Below the pieces are notes generated by a model. The model had not been told where the DNA came from and did not search any database. It saw nothing but the letters and a program-made list of their open reading frames with translations. The position numbers and the translations under genes are program-made. This document shows positions 1 to 6,972 of a stretch of DNA of 12,780 nucleotides, piece after piece. Position 1 is the first letter of the stretch. The number at the start of each line of letters is the position of its first letter. The DNA is from an uncultured SAR324 cluster bacterium (GTDB lineage Bacteria > SAR324 > NAC60-12), in NCBI GenBank assembly GCA_902513935.1, contig CABXOR010000046.1, positions 1-12,780 of the forward strand. The letters run 5' to 3'.

Positions 1-90
1 CTAAACTTTGAGTATGTTTCAGGTGATAGCCTATATTGGTTTTAACAGAGCAATCAATTCTGTCAGTAAATCAAGGCGTGGTCACAAGAT

Positions 91-119
91 TTTACCACAT
101 CAAATAGCACGTATATAGA
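91..119 (+). promoter_or_regulatory. Possible weak sigma-70 promoter for the dehydratase gene
   Basis: A TTTACC box (91-96) and a TATAGA box (114-119) are separated by 17 bases. Each matches four of six consensus bases. They lie about 60 bases before the dehydratase start. The match is weak and could be chance in AT-rich DNA. Confidence 0.22.
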
Positions 120-177
120 TCACTAAACATTTTAGTAAAGCTACCGACATGAACCCGCCACTAAGGAAAACCCTTTC

Positions 178-1347
178 ATGAAAATTAAAGAAATCCGCGC
201 CAAAATTTATCGTTGGACTGGGGAAGTAGTGCCTCCGCAGGAAAATTTCTGCACCAATGCCAGTGACATTCTGTTTGAAAGGGGCGATGCGATGAAGTCT
301 TACCGCTTTCTGGAGTGGCTGGTTGTTGAGGTTGAAACCGATACAGGAATCGTTGGTATAGGCAATGCGGCTCTTGTCCCGCATTTGGTGAAGCCAACAA
401 TAGACATATATTTGGCACCGATGTGCATCGGTGAAGACCCTTGGGACTACAATTACATCTATGAAAAGATGTTTCGTAAAACTCATGCTTGGGGACGAAA
501 AGGAGTTGGAATAATAGCAATTTCAGCGATTGATATTGCAATTTGGGATATTCTGGGAAAAGACGCTGGCTTACCGGTTTTTAAACTCTTGGGAGGGAGA
601 ACAAAAGAGCGTATCCCGGTATACGCCTCAAAACTATATTCTGACAATATAGACGCTATGCAGCTAGAGGCTCAAGACTACGTCAATCAGGGTTATTCCA
701 TGATGAAAATGCGCTTTGGTTATGGACCTAAGGACGGACCACTAGGAGTGAAAGAGAATCTTGAACGTGTCGAAGCAGTACGTGAAGTGATAGGCTATGA
801 CAGGGATCTGATGCTCGAATGTTATATGGGCTGGAATCTGGAGTACACTAAACGAATTTTGCCAAAACTGGAAAAGTTTGAACCGCGGTGGTTAGAAGAG
901 CCCGTAATTGCTGATGACATGCATGGTTATGCGGAACTTAACGCAGGACCTATACCAATTTCTGGAGGTGAACATGAATTTTCACTTTTTGGCTTCCGTC
1001 AGCTTTTAGACATGAAAGCAGTAAGCGTCATTCAATATGATACAAACCGTGTAGGGGGTATTACTGCAGCACAGAAAATAAACGCGCTGGCTGAAGCTTA
1101 CCAGGTTCCCGTGGTGCCCCATGCCGGGCAAATGCATAATTTCCATCTTACTATGGCAAATTTGAACTGCCCGATTGCAGAATATTTCCCAATCCATCAA
1201 ATTGAGATTGGTAATGAGTTGTTTTGGTATGTCTTTGAAGGCGAACCAGATGTAAAGGATGGGTTTATTGATCTTAATGATGAAACACCAGGTCTTGGTC
1301 TGTCTCTGAATCAAAAATACTTAGATAATTTTGAAATAATTACATGA
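178..1347 (+). CDS. Enolase-superfamily (mandelate racemase subgroup) dehydratase, rhamnonate dehydratase-like
   Basis: The 389-residue protein has the enolase-superfamily layout: an N-terminal capping domain (about 1-130) and a TIM barrel (about 145-365). Visible active-site elements are the KxR motif K177/R179, metal-ligand candidates E214, E240 (in WLEEP) and E265 (in SGGEHE), and the His-Asp dyad H315 (in VPHAG) with D288. This is the mandelate-racemase-type catalytic set, and family members usually abstract the proton next to a carboxylate and eliminate water from a sugar acid. The stretch YGPKDG at 182-187 and the SGGEHE region resemble L-rhamnonate dehydratase. An AAGGA Shine-Dalgarno at 163-167, ten bases before the ATG, supports the start. 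The gene stands alone, 312 bases before a methylamine-type operon on the same strand. It lacks the Lys-Lys pair of the proline-betaine epimerase group, so a hydroxy-acid dehydratase is preferred. The exact substrate is unknown. Confidence 0.9.
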   Translation: MKIKEIRAKIYRWTGEVVPPQENFCTNASDILFERGDAMKSYRFLEWLVVEVETDTGIVGIGNAALVPHLVKPTIDIYLAPMCIGEDPWDYNYIYEKMFRKTHAWGRKGVGIIAISAIDIAIWDILGKDAGLPVFKLLGGRTKERIPVYASKLYSDNIDAMQLEAQDYVNQGYSMMKMRFGYGPKDGPLGVKENLERVEAVREVIGYDRDLMLECYMGWNLEYTKRILPKLEKFEPRWLEEPVIADDMHGYAELNAGPIPISGGEHEFSLFGFRQLLDMKAVSVIQYDTNRVGGITAAQKINALAEAYQVPVVPHAGQMHNFHLTMANLNCPIAEYFPIHQIEIGNELFWYVFEGEPDVKDGFIDLNDETPGLGLSLNQKYLDNFEIIT

Positions 1348-1359
1348 ACAACTTTGATA

Positions 1360-1512
1360 TCATAAACATAGTTTTTGGGAGCAAGACGGACACAGCTTAA
1401 TTCTGTATGGAAATGTTAATCCTTTAAAGTTGTACTCAGCTAAAACCAGTTTCGTATAGTCTGAAACTAGCTCTTTCTCATTGCTTTTTGATGCCTTCTC
1501 TTTTACATTCAT
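1360..1512 (-). CDS. Possible small hypothetical protein with CxxC motif
   Basis: An ATG-started ORF of 50 codons lies antisense in the gap between the dehydratase and methyltransferase genes and ends with TGA at 1362-1360. The predicted peptide is lysine-rich in its first half (MNVKEKASKSNEKE) and ends with a cysteine cluster, LCPSCSQKLCL, which could bind a metal. An AAGG lies about ten bases before the ATG. I recognise no family. An open stretch of this length can arise by chance in 312 bases over six frames, so it is only a candidate. It might also be the remnant of a longer zinc-binding protein. Confidence 0.25.
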   Translation of the reverse strand: MNVKEKASKSNEKELVSDYTKLVLAEYNFKGLTFPYRIKLCPSCSQKLCL

Positions 1513-1578
1513 GATTGGTCAGCCTTGATGATGTCCTATTTGAGATATCGGGAATAACTCCCCAAACATAAATACAGG

Positions 1579-1608
1579 TTGTCATGAAGATTCCCTGCTA
1601 ATTACAGT
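1579..1608 (+). promoter_or_regulatory. Candidate promoter of the methyltransferase operon
   Basis: A TTGTCA box at 1579-1584 (five of six consensus bases) is followed after 18 bases by TACAGT at 1603-1608 (four of six). Transcription would start near 1615, so the hairpin at 1622-1646 would sit at the extreme 5' end of the mRNA. It is a plausible but unproven promoter. Confidence 0.3.
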
Positions 1609-1621
1609 ACATATAGAACAG

Positions 1622-1646
1622 TCTGGTGGGGCTAAGCTCCACCGGA
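1622..1646 (+). promoter_or_regulatory. Strong 5'-leader hairpin upstream of the methyltransferase gene
   Basis: Positions 1622-1632 pair with 1636-1646 around a TAA triloop, giving an 11-bp stem (core GGTGGGGC/GCTCCACC) that includes two G-U pairs. It ends 13 bases before the ATG at 1660. It is not followed by a real T tract, so it is a poor intrinsic terminator. An mRNA-stabilising or translation-modulating leader element, or an operator, is more likely. Confidence 0.4.
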
Positions 1647-1659
1647 ATTAAGAAATTTT

Positions 1660-3246
1660 ATGGTAGATGTTGAAAGAGTGGGGCAGCTCGGGAGAGTTCG
1701 TACGGGTGGCCGTGCGGGACGGAAAGCTCAGAGAAGTTCAGAAAACCAAGTGCCGGTGGTAAAAGCAGGGATGACCGGAGGGGTATACAAACCGCTTCAA
1801 GATACAGATTTGGAGAAGATTCATCAGGCTGCACTGGAAATTTTGGCAACCTTAGGAATCGCCGAAGCAACCCCGGAGGTGATTCAAATCGCGACAGAAT
1901 GCGGATGCACAGTCAGTAATTTTGGACGATTATGCTTTCCAAAAGCCTTGATTGAGGATGTCTTGGTGAAAGCCGCCAACGAATATGTTGTGCATAGTCG
2001 CAATTCTGCTCATGCCGACTTGTTCGTCGGCGACTATCGGGTGCATTACGCCACCAGCGGAGAAGCCGTGACCATCTTTGAGCTCGACTCAAAAACCTAT
2101 CGCCCTTCCACACTGCTCGACCTTTACGATGCCTGTCGGTTAGTGGACAAGTTGGAACACATTCACCAGTTTGGGCAAACCGTGATACCCACTGAAATTT
2201 CGGATTTAGATGAACACGATTTTAATGTGGCCTACGCATTAGTTTGCGGAACGGAAAAACCATTTGAAATGACCTTCAACCGTGCTCAAAACATCAAAGG
2301 GGCAGTGAAAATGTTTGACATGGTTTTGGGGGGAGAAGGTCGTTTTGCTAAAAAACCATTTTGTACTTTTGGCGGATGTCCAATTGTCTCACCACTTCGA
2401 TTTGCCAAGGAGAACCTGGACGTGCTGGTGGAAAGCAGTAGGCTTGGGTTGATCAATGACATCGCCATTGCACCTCAAGCCGGAGCAACAGCCCCTGCAA
2501 CGTTAGCAGGGACACTAGCCCAAGTGACTGCAGAAGGACTAGCATGTTTGGCGATTGTCAATTTCATCAATCCCGGCTGTCCGATGAGCTTTGCTATCTG
2601 GCCATTCATCAGCGATTTGCGAACAGGTTCTTTCTCTGGAGGAAGCGGAGAGGAGGCACTCATTATTGCTGCAGCTGTACAAATCGGAAAATTTTACAAT
2701 TTGCCGACGACAGTACCTTCCTGCATGACAGACTCAAAAATCCCGGATGCCCAGTCCGGTTATGAAAAGGGTATAAGTTCCGTGTTGGCTGGATTAGCGG
2801 GCGGTAACCGTATACTGGAATCCGCCGGGATGCTGGGGAGCTTGATGGGCTGTTCATTTGAAGCACTCGTGATCGATAATGACATGCTCGGAATGGTACA
2901 ACGGGTCATTCGTGGGATTGAAGTCACCGAAGAAACTCTGAGTGTTGAAGTGATTAAGGATGTCGCTTTAGGGGCTGGGCACTATCTTGGACACGCCCAA
3001 ACACTTGACCGGATGCAGAGCGAGTTTTTGTATCCTAAAATAGCAGATCGCGCCCCTCCCGGAGTATGGGAGCAGGAGGGTTCTAAAGACATACTCGAAC
3101 GTGCTCACGAAACAGCTTTCGAAATTTTATCAACACACTTTCCGGATCACATCACTCCCAAAGTTGATACAAACATACGCGATCGATTCCCCATTTTGTT
3201 ATCACGTGACGCCATGAAACCCTCTGCCCGCAGTAAAAAGGGATAA
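1660..3246 (+). CDS. MttB-family (trimethylamine/betaine:corrinoid) methyltransferase, non-pyrrolysine type
   Basis: The 528-residue protein belongs to the trimethylamine methyltransferase (MttB) family, whose members move a methyl group from a quaternary or tertiary amine to a cobalamin-binding partner. Visible landmarks are the family-typical basic N-terminus (GGRAGRKAQR, about 17-26), YKPLQDTDLEKIHQAALEIL (about 43-62), the glycine/alanine-rich PQAGATAPATLAG (about 271-283) and SKIPDAQSGYEK (about 360-371). The frame has no internal amber codon, so this is the pyrrolysine-free branch, which includes glycine-betaine, proline-betaine and carnitine methyltransferases. The ATG at 1660 keeps the conserved N-terminus, but its Shine-Dalgarno is weak. 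A later Met at 1771 would cut the conserved part. It is the first gene of an operon, 18 bases before an aminotransferase. No corrinoid protein, corrinoid activator or methyl-THF transferase lies beside it. The substrate is not determined. Confidence 0.93.
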   Translation: MVDVERVGQLGRVRTGGRAGRKAQRSSENQVPVVKAGMTGGVYKPLQDTDLEKIHQAALEILATLGIAEATPEVIQIATECGCTVSNFGRLCFPKALIEDVLVKAANEYVVHSRNSAHADLFVGDYRVHYATSGEAVTIFELDSKTYRPSTLLDLYDACRLVDKLEHIHQFGQTVIPTEISDLDEHDFNVAYALVCGTEKPFEMTFNRAQNIKGAVKMFDMVLGGEGRFAKKPFCTFGGCPIVSPLRFAKENLDVLVESSRLGLINDIAIAPQAGATAPATLAGTLAQVTAEGLACLAIVNFINPGCPMSFAIWPFISDLRTGSFSGGSGEEALIIAAAVQIGKFYNLPTTVPSCMTDSKIPDAQSGYEKGISSVLAGLAGGNRILESAGMLGSLMGCSFEALVIDNDMLGMVQRVIRGIEVTEETLSVEVIKDVALGAGHYLGHAQTLDRMQSEFLYPKIADRAPPGVWEQEGSKDILERAHETAFEILSTHFPDHITPKVDTNIRDRFPILLSRDAMKPSARSKKG

Positions 3247-3264
3247 CTGTTTAGGAGACTATAA

Positions 3265-4656
3265 ATGAGACTTGAAAAAATTGAAGACATCCAAAGTTAT
3301 GACAACAAGAATTTCGTACATCCATGGGAATACATGAAAGATGTAGGGCAAAAAAAACGAATGTTTGCCGAAAAAGCAGAAGGAATTTATCTCTACGATG
3401 AGAATGGTGAAAAGTTGATAGACGGCCCTGGAGGAATGTGGTGCGTGCAAATTGGCTACGGACGCCCAGAAATGGCTAAGGCCATTTCTGATCAGATCCT
3501 TAAGGTACCGTATTATTCACCATGGAACATGAGCTCTTCTCCAAGTGCCATTCTGGCTCATAAGATCGCAGAGTGCACTCCAGGTGACTTGAATCATGTC
3601 TTCTTCACCACTTGTGGTTCAACAGCGGTAGACAGTGCGATTCGCTTTGTGCATTTTTATAACAATGTTTTAGGAAGAAATAAAAAGAAAAAGATTATTT
3701 CTAGAGAAAAATCCTACCACGGAAGCACCTACCTCAGTGCGACTATGTGTGGAAAAGATCGCGACAAGGATTGGATGGATACCGCAAAAGAATTAGTTCA
3801 CTTCCTTCCGGATGTCAACCCAAGTCACAGCCCAGAAAAAATTAGTGTTGATGAGTTCCTGGAGGAGAAAATTTCTGACTTAGAAACTGCTATCCTGGCC
3901 CTCGGATCTGAAAATGTCGGGGCATTTATTGCTGAGCCTGTACTGGCTTCTGGAGGTGTAATAGTGCCTCCAAAAGGCTATCACCAGCGTTGCCTGGAGA
4001 TCTGCCGCAAGTATGATGTACTATACATTTCTGATGAGGTTGTTACTGGTTTTGGACGTTTGGGACACTGGTTCGCCTCTAAAGAGGTGTTCGGGATTGA
4101 GCCCGACATTATTACTTGTGCAAAGGGGTTAACCTCTGGCTACGTACCAATGGGAGCCTGCATCATTTCCGATCGAATTTTTCGCCAAATCTCAGGAGAT
4201 GGTTCTCAATTCGCTACTTTTTCCAATGGCTATACTTATTCTGGACATCCAGTAAGTTCGGCCGCTGCCCTCAAAAACATAGAGATAATCGAAAACGAGG
4301 GTTTGCTGGAGCATGTTCGTGAAATCTCTCCATATTTCCAGCAACGCATCAAGGAGTTAAGAAAACTGCCTCTTGTTGGCAACACACGTGGAGTAGGATT
4401 GCTCGGCTGTGTAGAGTCACAAATTGTTGATTCGGAGAGTCATGACGCACTTGAAATGGACATTGAAATGGGTTCCCGCATAGACAAACACTGTCAGGCA
4501 CTGGGACTGATTGTACGTCCGCTTTGGAACATGTGTGTGTTTTCACCCCCTTTGGTTATAACTATGGAACAAATCGATGAAATGTTCAACATCCTGGAAA
4601 AAGGTATCATCCTTACTACAGATGAGTTGAGTAAGGAAGGACTGTGGAAGGGATAA
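3265..4656 (+). CDS. Class-III (omega) PLP-dependent aminotransferase
   Basis: The 463-residue protein has the full class-III aminotransferase fold-type-I layout. The phosphate-binding segment is CGSTAVDSA (117-125), YHGST is at 151-155, the PLP-ring aspartate is D257 in SDEVVTGFGR, and the Schiff-base lysine is K287 in CAKGLTSGY. This class moves amino groups from terminal amines (beta-alanine, GABA, taurine, putrescine, other omega-amino acids) to pyruvate or 2-oxoglutarate. The sequence most resembles pyruvate-dependent members, although the donor cannot be told from sequence. An AGGAG at 3253-3257, seven bases before the ATG, is a good ribosome-binding site. The gene follows the methyltransferase by 18 bases and precedes the TMADH-like gene by six, so all three are probably co-transcribed. 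The context suggests it removes the amine uncovered by demethylation, which is inference. Confidence 0.93.
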   Translation: MRLEKIEDIQSYDNKNFVHPWEYMKDVGQKKRMFAEKAEGIYLYDENGEKLIDGPGGMWCVQIGYGRPEMAKAISDQILKVPYYSPWNMSSSPSAILAHKIAECTPGDLNHVFFTTCGSTAVDSAIRFVHFYNNVLGRNKKKKIISREKSYHGSTYLSATMCGKDRDKDWMDTAKELVHFLPDVNPSHSPEKISVDEFLEEKISDLETAILALGSENVGAFIAEPVLASGGVIVPPKGYHQRCLEICRKYDVLYISDEVVTGFGRLGHWFASKEVFGIEPDIITCAKGLTSGYVPMGACIISDRIFRQISGDGSQFATFSNGYTYSGHPVSSAAALKNIEIIENEGLLEHVREISPYFQQRIKELRKLPLVGNTRGVGLLGCVESQIVDSESHDALEMDIEMGSRIDKHCQALGLIVRPLWNMCVFSPPLVITMEQIDEMFNILEKGIILTTDELSKEGLWKG

Positions 4657-4662
4657 CACAAA

Positions 4663-6741
4663 ATGAACCAACGTGATCATCGTTACGACATCCTTTTTGA
4701 ACCTGTACAGATTGGGCCGCTAACCGCGAGGAATCGCTTTTATCAGGTTCCACATTGCAACGGCATGGGCTATATGCGCCCCAACACGTTGGCGGCGATG
4801 CGTGGAATCAAGGCCGAAGGTGGATGGGCTGTGGTCTGCACGGAAGAGGTGGAAATCCATGCCAACTCTGACAACGGCTCGGCAGCAGAGGGACGGTTGT
4901 GGGACGATGGAGACATTCCGGCACTGGCTAAAATGACTGAAGCCGTACATGAACATGGGGCGTTGGCCGGAATCGAGTTGGTGCATGGCGGCTATTCCAA
5001 CGCCAACAATTATAGCCGGATTCCACCGCTTGCGCCCAGTGCAATCTCCGTCAACTCCTATGATCCGGTACAAGCACGGGCGATGAATAAAGCCGATATC
5101 CGTAACTTTAGGAAGTGGCACCGTCAGGCTGCGTTGCGTGCCAAACAAGCCGAGTTCGACCTCGTTTATGTGTACGCTGGGCACAGCCTTACCTTGCTTA
5201 TGCATTTCCTTTCGCGTCGCTTCAATCATCGTACTGATGAATATGGTGGCAGCTTGGAAAATCGGGTGCGGCTCTTCCGGGAGGTACTTGAAGACACAAA
5301 GGATGCGGTAGGCCACCGTTGTGCCGTTGCTGTACGTTTTGCAGTAAATGAACTTCTAGGCCCCAAAGGCATTACCTCTGAAAATGAAGGTCGGGAAGTT
5401 GTGGAAATGCTCGCGGAAATCCCTGACCTTTGGGACGTGAATATCAGTGAATGGGGAAACGATTCAGCAACTTCACGCTTTGAGAAAGAGGGATATCAGG
5501 AACCATACATCGATTTTGTAAAATCACTAACAACCAAACCCGTGGTGGGTGTGGGACGCTACACTTCTCCGGACACTATGGTCTCATTGATTAAACGCGG
5601 AGTGATGGACATGGTCGGCGCGGCGCGGCCATCAATTGCCGATCCGTTCCTCCCGAAAAAAATTGATGAAGGTCGCGAAGATGAAATCCGGGAATGTATC
5701 GGCTGCAACATCTGCGTAGCTGGAGACTGGCTGGCAGTGCCAATTAGCTGTACGCAAAACCCAACTATGGGTGAGGAATGGAGACGTGGTTGGCATCCGG
5801 AGCGTATTGAACCCAGTAATAGTGACGACGGTGTGCTGGTGGTTGGTGGCGGGCCTGCCGGACTGGAATGTGCACTTGCACTGGGACAGCGTGGGTATCG
5901 AGTCATTCTTGCAGAAGCCTCTGCAGAACTTGGAGGTAGGGTCAGTCGGGAAAGTCGCCTGCCCGGTTTGGCGGAATGGGGGCGTGTTCGGGATCATCGG
6001 GTAGTCATGCTAGAGAAATTGAAAAACGTGACCCTTTATCTAGGCAGCTCGCTCAGCACGGAAGATATTTTTGAATTCAGTGCCGATGACAAATTTGGAT
6101 TTTCCCATGTCTTTCTGGCAACCGGAGCCACCTGGAGACGAGATGGCATCGCACGGGAACACCGCAAACCGATTCCCGGATTGGGACACGTGTCTGTGCT
6201 GACAGCGGACGACCTCATGCTTGGTGTTTCCGCACACGGGAAAGTGGTAGTCTTTGATGATGAACACTACTACATGGGTGGGGTGCTAGCCGAGAAATTG
6301 CGGATAGACGGCCATGACGTGCGGCTCGTCACGCCTGCTCGGGACATTTCAACTTGGACACACAACACGATGGAACAGGCCCGCATTCAGAAAAAATTAC
6401 TGGAACTCGGCGTGGAACTAACTCCGCATCACAACCTTGCCTCGGTTCATCCGGGTGCTGTTGAACTCGCCTGCGTGTTCACGGATCGGCGGGCCCGTCA
6501 CGCCTGCGATACCCTGGTGCTGGTTACGGAACGCCTGCCCAACGACGACCTTTACCGAGCCATGCGGGCAGATACTGCAGGAATTGCAAAGTCGGGTCTC
6601 AAAACGATCCAGTGCATCGGAGATTGCCTGGCTCCCGGAATCATAGCCGCCGCTGTACATTCCGGGCATCTCTTCGCACGTGAATTTGAGGCTGATGCGC
6701 CTGGAGAGGTTCCGTTTCTACGTGAAAGGGTAATGCTCTGA
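4663..6741 (+). CDS. Trimethylamine/dimethylamine dehydrogenase-like iron-sulfur flavoprotein
   Basis: The 692-residue protein aligns by eye along its length with trimethylamine dehydrogenase (about 730 residues). An old-yellow-enzyme-type FMN barrel (about 8-340) precedes a [4Fe-4S] site (C345, C348, C351, C363) and an FAD/NADH-fold half starting with VVGGGPAG (393-400). C32 in YQVPHC aligns with the cysteine that covalently binds FMN in TMADH. Y171, H174 and D267 match its catalytic triad, and R225 is also kept. Two aromatic-cage tryptophans remain (W264, W356), but the cage tyrosine is replaced by E62. The expected reaction is oxidative N-demethylation, passing electrons through FMN and the cluster to an acceptor such as ETF. 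A different N-methylated substrate, such as a secondary amine or N-methyl amino acid, is likely. An AAGGGA nine bases before the ATG lies inside the end of the aminotransferase gene. The gene is richer in G+C than its neighbours. Confidence 0.92.
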   Translation: MNQRDHRYDILFEPVQIGPLTARNRFYQVPHCNGMGYMRPNTLAAMRGIKAEGGWAVVCTEEVEIHANSDNGSAAEGRLWDDGDIPALAKMTEAVHEHGALAGIELVHGGYSNANNYSRIPPLAPSAISVNSYDPVQARAMNKADIRNFRKWHRQAALRAKQAEFDLVYVYAGHSLTLLMHFLSRRFNHRTDEYGGSLENRVRLFREVLEDTKDAVGHRCAVAVRFAVNELLGPKGITSENEGREVVEMLAEIPDLWDVNISEWGNDSATSRFEKEGYQEPYIDFVKSLTTKPVVGVGRYTSPDTMVSLIKRGVMDMVGAARPSIADPFLPKKIDEGREDEIRECIGCNICVAGDWLAVPISCTQNPTMGEEWRRGWHPERIEPSNSDDGVLVVGGGPAGLECALALGQRGYRVILAEASAELGGRVSRESRLPGLAEWGRVRDHRVVMLEKLKNVTLYLGSSLSTEDIFEFSADDKFGFSHVFLATGATWRRDGIAREHRKPIPGLGHVSVLTADDLMLGVSAHGKVVVFDDEHYYMGGVLAEKLRIDGHDVRLVTPARDISTWTHNTMEQARIQKKLLELGVELTPHHNLASVHPGAVELACVFTDRRARHACDTLVLVTERLPNDDLYRAMRADTAGIAKSGLKTIQCIGDCLAPGIIAAAVHSGHLFAREFEADAPGEVPFLRERVML

Positions 6742-6769
6742 ATGAAAGTATTTTTATTTATTTGGCAGC

Positions 6770-6791
6770 AAATTTATTAAATTTTTTTCTT
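6770..6791 (+). terminator. Possible weak terminator of the methyltransferase operon
   Basis: AAATTT (6770-6775) and AAATTT (6779-6784) can pair around a three-base loop and run into a T tract, about 30 bases after the TMADH-like stop codon. The stem is only A-T pairs, so termination would be inefficient. Confidence 0.25.
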
Positions 6792-6851
6792 AATTACAAA
6801 CATAACTTAAGCTAGTTGAATGCCAGAATATTAATGGTGAAAGAAATGTGG

Positions 6852-6880
6852 TTGACAATACTGTTTATTGAACTTATAAT
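6852..6880 (+). promoter_or_regulatory. Perfect-consensus sigma-70 promoter of the binding-protein gene
   Basis: TTGACA at 6852-6857 and TATAAT at 6875-6880 are both exact consensus, with the optimal 17-base spacer. Transcription should begin near 6887, leaving a leader of about 85 bases before the binding-protein start at 6973. This gives the binding protein strong expression independent of the operon upstream. Confidence 0.75.
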
Positions 6881-6902
6881 GGCCTCGTTTTAGTCATTCA
6901 TT

Positions 6903-6940
6903 GGAGAAGCCGAAGGCAGCTCCGTATTTTATTTAATTTG
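6903..6940 (+). terminator. Leader hairpin with T-rich tail (possible attenuator)
   Basis: In the binding-protein leader, GGAG (6903-6906) pairs with CTCC (6920-6923) and GCC (6909-6911) pairs with GGC (6915-6917). A 2x2 internal loop separates the stems and a GAA triloop closes them. A T-rich stretch follows. It lies between the strong promoter and the start codon, as an attenuator or regulatory leader would. It matches no riboswitch I recognise, and the stem is short. Confidence 0.35.
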
Positions 6941-6972
6941 ATTAGAAAATCTATAATTTCATGAGAGAGACA

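Larger units (their letters stand above)
1348..1659. other. 312-base intergenic region before the methyltransferase operon
   Basis: No gene here is certain. The region holds a 50-codon minus-strand ORF (1360-1512), a small inverted repeat AGTTTC/GAAACT (1448-1453 and 1463-1468) with a T-rich tract after it that may be a weak terminator for the dehydratase gene, a promoter candidate (1579-1608) and an 11-bp hairpin (1622-1646) just before the methyltransferase start. The rest shows nothing recognisable. Confidence 0.5.

Noticed and set aside
1..45. Open frame from position 1 ending with TAA at 43-45, possibly the C-terminal 14 residues of an upstream + strand gene
   Set aside because: Fourteen residues cannot be assigned or told apart from chance without sequence to the left of the window.
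78..98. Inverted repeat GTGGT/ACCAC before the dehydratase gene
   Set aside because: Five-base arms with an 11-base spacer are too short to support as an operator or hairpin.
4720..5316. 198-codon open frame on the minus strand inside the TMADH-like gene
   Set aside because: It is fully antisense to a gene with clear family motifs, its translation resembles no family, and long antisense frames are common in G+C-richer genes.
6804..6817. Partial dyad AACT-N6-AGTT upstream of the binding-protein promoter as an operator
   Set aside because: Only four paired bases per arm in AT-rich DNA, which is too likely by chance.
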